From positions 1-10,505 of the forward strand of contig JANXGZ010000102.1 in the NCBI GenBank assembly GCA_024958995.1: a stretch of 10,505 nucleotides of DNA, read 5' to 3'. Positions 6,065 to 10,505 of this stretch are shown here, piece by piece (position 1 is the stretch's first letter; each line of letters begins with the position of its first letter). Position numbers and translations under genes: made by a program. The notes under the pieces were generated by a model that did no database searches, was not told where the DNA came from, and worked only from the letters and a program-made list of their open reading frames with translations. Source of the DNA: Methylococcales bacterium. GTDB taxonomy: Bacteria; Pseudomonadota; Gammaproteobacteria; Methylococcales; UBA1147.

Positions 6065-6661
6065 ATGCGCGAGTTCGGTCTTCTGGGACAACTCATGCAA
6101 GGACTTCGCTGCCTTCCTGGCGTCGGGCCGAAGACAGCCCAGCGCATGGCATTTCACCTGTTGCAGAGAGACAGGCACGGCGCGATGAACCTCGCCGAGA
6201 CACTGGTTGAGGCCGTCCAGAGGATCGGTCATTGCCAGCATTGCCGTACTCTGACCGAAGACGAGCTTTGTTCGATCTGCAGCGACTCGGCGCGCGACCA
6301 GTCAGTTCTTTGTGTTGTGGAAAGCCCGGCAGATGTGATGGTCATTGACCAGGCTACCGTGTTCCGCGGTGTTTTTTTTGTTCTCCATGGGCATCTGTCA
6401 CCCCTGGACGGCATTGGTCCCGAAGAACTGGGCATGCAGCAATTGCAGGGATTACTCAAATCGGGAGAGCTGAATGAACTGATTTTGGCCACCAATGCGA
6501 CAGTAGAAGGCGAAGCGACCGCGCTGTTTGTCAGCGAAATGGCTCAGAGTCATGGAGTCAGGGTGACCCGAATCGCACACGGTGTGCCGCTTGGCGGAGA
6601 ACTGGAATACGTGGATAGTGGTACGCTGCTTCATGCGTTCAGTGGCCGGAAGGAATTCTGA
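6065..6661 (+). CDS. recR: Recombination mediator protein RecR
   Basis: RecR forms a ring with RecO that loads RecA onto SSB-coated gapped DNA in the RecFOR repair pathway. The 198-residue length is typical. In order it shows the helix-hairpin-helix LPGVGPKTAQRMAF (17-30), the four-cysteine zinc finger Cys57, Cys60, Cys69 and Cys72, and a Toprim domain (VLCVVESPADVMVID, about 81-95). The C-terminal signature ARGVPLGGELEYVD is seen here as IAHGVPLGGELEYVD. The ATG is at 6065, five bases after the ybaB stop, with only a poor Shine-Dalgarno. This suggests translational coupling to ybaB, the conserved partner arrangement. Confidence 0.96.
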   Translation: MREFGLLGQLMQGLRCLPGVGPKTAQRMAFHLLQRDRHGAMNLAETLVEAVQRIGHCQHCRTLTEDELCSICSDSARDQSVLCVVESPADVMVIDQATVFRGVFFVLHGHLSPLDGIGPEELGMQQLQGLLKSGELNELILATNATVEGEATALFVSEMAQSHGVRVTRIAHGVPLGGELEYVDSGTLLHAFSGRKEF

Positions 6662-6748
6662 GTAGAGCCTGGTTAGAACAGCGGACTGATTGCTGTCATT
6701 TCGGACCACTGACCTTAACAAACGTTATCCGAAACGGGAGGGTGGATT

Positions 6749-7084
6749 GTGACTGAATGTCTATTCTGCAAGATGGTGTCGGGAGACATCGTGCCTGATG
6801 TCGTTTTCGAGAACGAAAAGGTCCTAGCGTTCAGGGATATCAATCCCCAGGCTCCGGTTCATGTTCTGGTGATCCCTAGGCAGCACGTCGAGACCATTGA
6901 CGAACTGGACGATTCGAATCTAGCCGGAGAACTGTTGCTTGGGGCTTGCAGTGTTGCCCGCGAACTGGGCTTGTCAAAAGGTTACCGAGTGGCGATCAAT
7001 TGCAAGGCCGAAGGCGGACAGGAAGTCTATCACGTGCATCTTCATGTGCTTGGCGGCCGACAGATGACCTGGCCGCCCGGCTAA
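6749..7084 (+). CDS. hinT: HIT-family purine nucleoside phosphoramidase-like hydrolase
   Basis: A 111-residue histidine-triad protein; relatives hydrolyse AMP-lysine and other adenosine phosphoramidates. The catalytic HVHLH triad is at residues 95-99, preceded by GGQEVY and followed by VLGGRQMTWPPG, the HinT-type C-terminus. The N-terminus reads MTECLFCKMVSGDIVPD with a Cys4/Cys7 pair, and the substrate loop is DINPQAPVHVLVIPRQH (about 30-46). The start is GTG at 6749, chosen because GGGAGGGTGG (6736-6745) is an excellent ribosome site and the family N-terminus begins here. It lies 87 bases after recR and may be the last gene of the dnaX-ybaB-recR transcript or have its own promoter. It converges with rsgA, the two stops being 13 bases apart. 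The symbol is by family resemblance; other HIT genes exist. Confidence 0.9.
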   Translation: MTECLFCKMVSGDIVPDVVFENEKVLAFRDINPQAPVHVLVIPRQHVETIDELDDSNLAGELLLGACSVARELGLSKGYRVAINCKAEGGQEVYHVHLHVLGGRQMTWPPG

Positions 7085-7097
7085 AGCCTGGGATTTT

Positions 7098-8063
7098 TCA
7101 GGATCCCCGGGGGGGGCAGCCGGATTTCCCCGGCAGTTTTTCACGTAATTTCAGAAAGCGTTTGTATCGCGCGCGGTCGATGTCGCCGTTTTCGACCCCA
7201 AGCCTGACAGCACAGCCCTTGTCTGCAAGATGCCGACAGTCGTTGAAGCGGCAATGGGGCAGAAGCGGACCGAATTCCCGGTAGCCCGCGGCGAGGTGGC
7301 TTTCGCTGATGTCGGCAAGCCCGAAAACAGCAACGCCGGGGCTATCGATGAGATCCCCGCCTCCGGGCAGATGAAACAGGGTTGCCGTGGTCGTGGTATG
7401 TTTCCCGTGCAGACTACCCTGCGACAATTCGGCAGTGCGCTGTTGCCTGTTCGGGATCAATGCATTGGTTAACGAAGACTTCCCAACCCCGGACTGGCCC
7501 GCGAGTATACTGGTGTGTCCGCGTAACTTGCTTTCCAGTTGATCCAGCCCTATTCCAGAGGCCGCACTGGTTCTGATGACTGGGTAGCCGATACGTTGGT
7601 AAATGGCAAGTTCCTGCTCAAGGGAATCTAAATCCGCGGTTAGGTCGACCTTGTTGAAAATAAGAAAAGCGCTGATGCCCCGGTTTTCACAGATCACCAG
7701 ATACTGATCCAGTAAAAGCAGATCACAACGCGGTTCGGTGGAAAACACGACCAGGATCTGGTCGAGGTTTGCGGCAACCGGCCGGGTTTTTTGCCTCCGT
7801 GCGGGCCTCGTCAGGACCGATTTTCTTTCGAGTATCTTGACAACACGGCCCAGTCCGCCTTGTGTCGGTTCCCACAGTACGCGGTCCCCGACCGCGGCTA
7901 TGGGCAGGTTTCTGAGTGTCTGACACAGGATGACGTTGCCTTCGACGGTTTCGACGGCGAGGCCTTTGCCAAGATGGCAAACAACAAGACCGTTCTGCAG
8001 TTCGGGTCGCTTGGCGTCAGCCAGGGCATTGCCGACTTTCGCTTTGGTGGGTGAAGGGCTAAT
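7098..8063 (-). CDS. rsgA: Small ribosomal subunit biogenesis GTPase RsgA, start codon unclear
   Basis: RsgA is a circularly permuted GTPase that helps late maturation of the 30S subunit. From the ATT at 8063 the frame gives 321 residues. An OB-fold region (GLVVCHLGKGLAVE to AAVGDRVLWE) is followed by the GTPase motifs in permuted order: NKVDL (137-141), SAASG (166-170), GQSGVGKSS (189-197), GKHTTT (220-225) and DSPGV (240-244). The C-terminal zinc motif uses Cys271, Cys276, His278 and Cys284. The oddity is the start. The frame is open from the stop of the M48 gene (8108), yet contains no ATG, GTG or TTG before a GTG at 7748, which would delete the whole OB domain. Possible starts are ATT 8063, or a TTG at 8091 with an AGGA ribosome site but in another frame, needing a one-base shift. 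The true N-terminus is unresolved. It is probably co-transcribed with the M48 gene. Confidence 0.88.
   Translation of the reverse strand: MSPSPTKAKVGNALADAKRPELQNGLVVCHLGKGLAVETVEGNVILCQTLRNLPIAAVGDRVLWEPTQGGLGRVVKILERKSVLTRPARRQKTRPVAANLDQILVVFSTEPRCDLLLLDQYLVICENRGISAFLIFNKVDLTADLDSLEQELAIYQRIGYPVIRTSAASGIGLDQLESKLRGHTSILAGQSGVGKSSLTNALIPNRQQRTAELSQGSLHGKHTTTTATLFHLPGGGDLIDSPGVAVFGLADISESHLAAGYREFGPLLPHCRFNDCRHLADKGCAVRLGVENGDIDRARYKRFLKLREKLPGKSGCPPRGS
7119..7141 (+). terminator. Candidate terminator of hinT, inside the 3' end of rsgA
   Basis: GCCGG (7119-7123) pairs with CCGGC (7130-7134) around a six-base loop, followed by AG and five T (7137-7141). It lies 35 bases past the hinT stop, within the last codons of the convergent rsgA. 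A second small stem (GGGAT 7090-7094, ATCCC 7103-7107) with a T-run in its loop lies just before. The stem is short, so the call is moderate. Confidence 0.45.
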
Positions 8064-8108
8064 TGCGCTGTATGGGTGTGATGGCCGACAATGAAATTCC
8101 TGAACCGA

Positions 8109-9368
8109 TCAGGTGGAGGAAACCCCGATCCCTTTCTGTGAAAGGTTGGCGATGCGAACCGAGGCAGGAGGATGACTGTAATGAAATGCAGTGTAAAGCG
8201 GATCGGGTGTCAGCGTTGCCGCGTTATCCCGGTAAAGCTTGATCAATGCGCTGATCAATGCCGATGACTTGGCGAACATTGATGCAAAGTCGTCCGCTTC
8301 GAATTCGTGCTTACGTTTGAAATAGGCGGTAATGGGCTGCATGAACACCGTGAAGACCGGGGAAACGAGTACGAAAAGAATCAGGGCGCCGGCATCGGAC
8401 GGTGTGGTTACCCCTAGACCGCTGTAAAACCAGTCTTGCTGCGCGATCCATCCCAGCAATGCCAGGCCGATCAGGCTCATCAGGGAACTTGATACCATCA
8501 TCTTGATCACGTGTTTGCGCTTGAAGTGTCCGAGTTCGTGCGCCAGGACCGCCTCGACTTCTTCCGGTTCTAATGTCTCAAGGAGCGTGTCGAAGAACAC
8601 GATCCGCTTGTTGCTTCCAAAGCCGGTAAAGTAGGCGTTTCCATGACCGGAGCGGCGGGATCCGTCCATGACGAAAATTCCCTTGCTGCTGAATCCGCAG
8701 CGGTCCAGTAGGGCTTCGATCCTGGTTTTCAGTTCCTGGTTGTCGAGCAAGGTGAACTTGTTGAACAGGGGGGCGATGAAGGTCGGGTATGCCCAGGTCA
8801 GAAACAGGGAAAACGCCATCAAGATCAACCAGGCAAGCAGCCACCACAGTGTCCCTACATCAGCCATTACCCAGAGGATGATCATGATCAATGGTGTGCC
8901 GAGGGCAACGATCAGGCAGAGTTCAAGTGCTTGGTCGATCATGAACTGTTTCGGTGTCGAGCGGTTGAAACCGAATTTTTCTTCAACCGTGAATGTTTGG
9001 TAAATCGAAAGCGGTAGTTCGACCACGTGTGATACCAGGAAAATACTCATCATGAGTCCGGTGCCGCTGGCAATCGGCGACAATCCGAATTCTGCCCACA
9101 CACCGGCAAACATGCTGATGCCTCCACCCACGGTGAAATACATCAGGAGTGCGATGTCGAGAATACTGCTGAACTTTGTCAGTCTGTTTTTCTCGATCGT
9201 GTAGTCGGCGGCTTTCTGATGCGCGTCCAGAGTAATGGAGCCCTCGAATTCATCCGGAACGGCATCCCGGTGGTTCAGGACGTGAGCGACCTGGCGTCGG
9301 GTAAGCCAGAACTCGATAGCGTGGGCGGCGATCAAGGTAGCGACAAAGATGTAGGTAAAGGTATTCAT
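8109..9368 (-). CDS. M48 family membrane metallopeptidase, CAAX protease 1 (Ste24) type
   Basis: An integral membrane zinc protease of the Ste24/M48A type, 419 residues from ATG 9368 (MNTFTYIFVATLIAAHAIEF). About six or seven membrane segments are visible, near residues 3-20, 68-92, 102-122, 147-168, 172-193, 290-309 and 326-347. The zinc site is HELGH (277-281) with the third ligand in HEFEADDFA (354-362), and the family motif FHYSHPPASVRI is near the C-terminus. The GSRRSGHGNAYFTGFGSNKR region (237-255) is also typical. Eukaryotic relatives trim prenylated proteins; the bacterial substrates are unknown, presumably membrane protein quality control. The frame runs up to a TTG at 9422, but the ATG gives the usual N-terminus. 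No strong Shine-Dalgarno is visible. The gene precedes rsgA on the same strand and is divergent from orn, a neighbourhood I recall as common in gammaproteobacteria. Confidence 0.93.
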   Translation of the reverse strand: MNTFTYIFVATLIAAHAIEFWLTRRQVAHVLNHRDAVPDEFEGSITLDAHQKAADYTIEKNRLTKFSSILDIALLMYFTVGGGISMFAGVWAEFGLSPIASGTGLMMSIFLVSHVVELPLSIYQTFTVEEKFGFNRSTPKQFMIDQALELCLIVALGTPLIMIILWVMADVGTLWWLLAWLILMAFSLFLTWAYPTFIAPLFNKFTLLDNQELKTRIEALLDRCGFSSKGIFVMDGSRRSGHGNAYFTGFGSNKRIVFFDTLLETLEPEEVEAVLAHELGHFKRKHVIKMMVSSSLMSLIGLALLGWIAQQDWFYSGLGVTTPSDAGALILFVLVSPVFTVFMQPITAYFKRKHEFEADDFASMFAKSSALISALIKLYRDNAATLTPDPLYTAFHYSHPPASVRIANLSQKGIGVSST

Positions 9369-9414
9369 GGTTCGATGGATGCGAGTTCTGGTTAGCAGTT
9401 TAAAGGTTAGCGTC

Positions 9415-9423
9415 TGATACAAT
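9415..9423 (+). promoter_or_regulatory. Candidate extended -10 promoter for orn
   Basis: TG at 9415-9416, one base, then TACAAT (9418-9423) makes an extended -10 element, which can work without a good -35. Initiation would be near 9430, about 26 bases before the orn start. No convincing -35 is seen about 17 bases upstream. Confidence 0.45.
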
Positions 9424-9437
9424 AACTGGCAAGTTCA

Positions 9438-9443
9438 ATTATA
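9438..9443 (-). promoter_or_regulatory. Candidate -10 element for the M48-rsgA unit
   Basis: On the minus strand this reads TATAAT, the consensus -10. The matching -35 position (9461-9466) reads TCATTC, a weak match, and lies inside the orn coding region. If used, transcription in the two directions would start from overlapping sites. Confidence 0.3.
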
Positions 9444-9455
9444 TACGGAATGACG

Positions 9456-10001
9456 ATGGCGAATGATCCTCTCAACCTGATCTGGATCGACCTTGAAATG
9501 ACAGGGCTGGATACCGACAACGACTGCATTATCGAGATTGCCACCATCGTTACGAGTCCGCAACTGGAGATCCTGGCCGAGGGTCCGGTTCTGGCGATCC
9601 ACCAGGATGAAACAGTGCTTGGGCGGATGGATGAATGGAATCAGAAGCACCACTCCGGTTCAGGTCTGGTCGAACGTGTGCGGGCAAGTCGTGTTACGGA
9701 ACCCGATGCCGAGCGGCAGACGCTCGAATTTCTCCAGAAATGGATTCCGGCTAACCAATCACCAATGTGTGGCAACAGTATCTGCCAGGACCGGCGCTTT
9801 CTCCACCGGTGCATGCCGGAACTGGAAAAATACTTTCACTACAGGAATCTTGACGTTTCGACGGTCAAGGAACTTGCAATCCGATGGGCACCGAATGTTA
9901 GTTCGGGATTCAAAAAGAAAACGCTTCATCGAGCCCTGGAAGATATCCGCGAATCGATTGAAGAATTGGCCTATTTCCGTAAATACTTCTTTGTGACCTG
10001 A
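9456..10001 (+). CDS. orn: Oligoribonuclease (DEDDh 3'-5' exoribonuclease)
   Basis: Orn degrades the shortest RNA fragments, especially dinucleotides including pGpG from c-di-GMP turnover, to mononucleotides in the cytoplasm. At 181 residues it is the same length as E. coli Orn, and the catalytic set falls at identical positions: Asp12 and Glu14 (IDLEMTGL), Asp112 (SICQDRRF), His158 and Asp163 (HRALEDI). The N-terminus MANDPLNLIWIDLEMTG begins at ATG 9456. An in-frame ATG at 9450 also exists, but the only ribosome-site-like GGA (9447-9449) is correctly spaced for 9456. It is divergent from the M48-rsgA unit and followed by a gene for a secreted SYLF protein. Confidence 0.96.
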   Translation: MANDPLNLIWIDLEMTGLDTDNDCIIEIATIVTSPQLEILAEGPVLAIHQDETVLGRMDEWNQKHHSGSGLVERVRASRVTEPDAERQTLEFLQKWIPANQSPMCGNSICQDRRFLHRCMPELEKYFHYRNLDVSTVKELAIRWAPNVSSGFKKKTLHRALEDIRESIEELAYFRKYFFVT

Positions 10002-10077
10002 TCCGGGTTCCTGCTGTTTCAATGCCGCGAGATCTCAGGAAGGGTTCCGGTTTTCCCCATCCCGCCAGGAGTTGAAT

Positions 10078-10505
10078 TTGAACAAGATCAGAACGATAAT
10101 TTCTGTTGCAGCCATGGCTCTGACCCTGATGGCAACAGTGCTGGCCGATGCTCATGCAGAGAGCTCTGCCAAGGCCGAACAGCTGGTCGTTTCTGCAGAA
10201 CTTGCCCTGCAGCATTTCCTTGGTGATCCTGAAATGGAGAATCTAAGGGCTCTGGCAAAGAAGGCAAGGGCCGTGTTCATTGCGCCGGAAGTCTGGGAGT
10301 TTGGGATTGGTATCGGTGGTTCCACGGGTGACGGGATCCTGCTTGTTCGGGACAAGTTGTCGGGCAAGTGGCTTGGCCCTGCGTTTTACACGTTGGATTC
10401 GGGAAGCCTCGGAATCCAGTTCGGAGTTCAGGTATCCGAGGTCGTCTATCTGGTCATGGACCAGGACAGTCTCTACTCCTTGTTTCTCTCGAGTTTCAAC
10501 CTTGG
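10078..10505 (+). CDS. Secreted SYLF-domain (Ysc84-type) protein, partial (runs off the right edge)
   Basis: An open frame from a TTG start continues to the window end (142 codons seen). The N-terminus MNKIRTIISVAAMALTLMAT followed by VLADAHA is a typical Sec signal peptide with likely cleavage after AHA (about residue 27). The mature part shows features of the SYLF/Ysc84 domain: KARAVFIAPEVWEFGIGIGG, GDGILLVRDKLSGKWLGPAF, then LGIQFGVQVSEVVYLVM. This domain binds lipids in eukaryotes; the bacterial role is unclear, presumably periplasmic or envelope-associated. The start was chosen because AGGAG (10067-10071) lies six bases before TTG 10078; another in-frame TTG at 10072 is too close to it. 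There is a 76-base gap after orn holding an inverted repeat (TTCCTG 10008-10013, CAGGAA 10036-10041) but no clear terminator, so co-transcription with orn is possible. Confidence 0.85.
   Translation, partial: MNKIRTIISVAAMALTLMATVLADAHAESSAKAEQLVVSAELALQHFLGDPEMENLRALAKKARAVFIAPEVWEFGIGIGGSTGDGILLVRDKLSGKWLGPAFYTLDSGSLGIQFGVQVSEVVYLVMDQDSLYSLFLSSFNL

Noticed and set aside
1..10505. CRISPR arrays, tRNA genes, insertion sequences, phage or defence genes
   Set aside because: No regularly spaced repeats, no cloverleaf-like sequence, no transposase or integrase motifs and no long terminal inverted repeats were seen on either strand.

Overview
The window looks like a chromosomal segment of a gammaproteobacterium with mid-range GC. 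The evidence is a type I LPS heptosyltransferase, an ffs-dnaX-ybaB-recR block, an Orn whose catalytic residues sit at the same positions as in E. coli, and the rsgA/orn neighbourhood. No species can be named from sequence alone. Most of the window is housekeeping. I did not find a new multi-gene system. The anomalies are a decayed gene region and three local reading-frame or leader oddities.

Layout. Positions 1-1164 hold the end of an unidentified gene and waaC (LPS inner core), joined by a GTGA stop/start overlap. Positions 1165-1493 show no supported gene but carry a promoter for a small integral membrane protein of the MCWS-starting type (DUF5765-like, 1494-2300), whose glutamate-rich tail appears frameshifted. 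A bidirectional terminator lies at 2470-2506. On the minus strand, 2572-3502 is a broken gene. Read across frames it gives a DUF58/MxaS-like N-terminus with a VWA metal-site motif, followed by a MxaL-like VWA C-terminus. I read it as the collapsed remnant of a methanol-dehydrogenase maturation cluster (mxaS...mxaL).

From 3675 a strong promoter leads into the SRP RNA gene ffs (about 3761-3872) and then dnaX (clamp-loader tau), a 19-codon leader ORF with a perfect Shine-Dalgarno, ybaB and recR, all on the plus strand. This is a conserved replication/repair block. A HIT-family hydrolase (hinT-like) follows.

On the minus strand, converging on hinT, is a two-gene unit: an M48 CAAX-protease-like membrane metallopeptidase (Ste24 type) followed by rsgA (30S-assembly GTPase). 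The rsgA reading frame is intact but has no ATG, GTG or TTG where its N-terminus should begin. The M48 gene is divergent from orn (oligoribonuclease), and after orn a TTG-started secreted SYLF-domain (Ysc84-type) protein runs off the window end.
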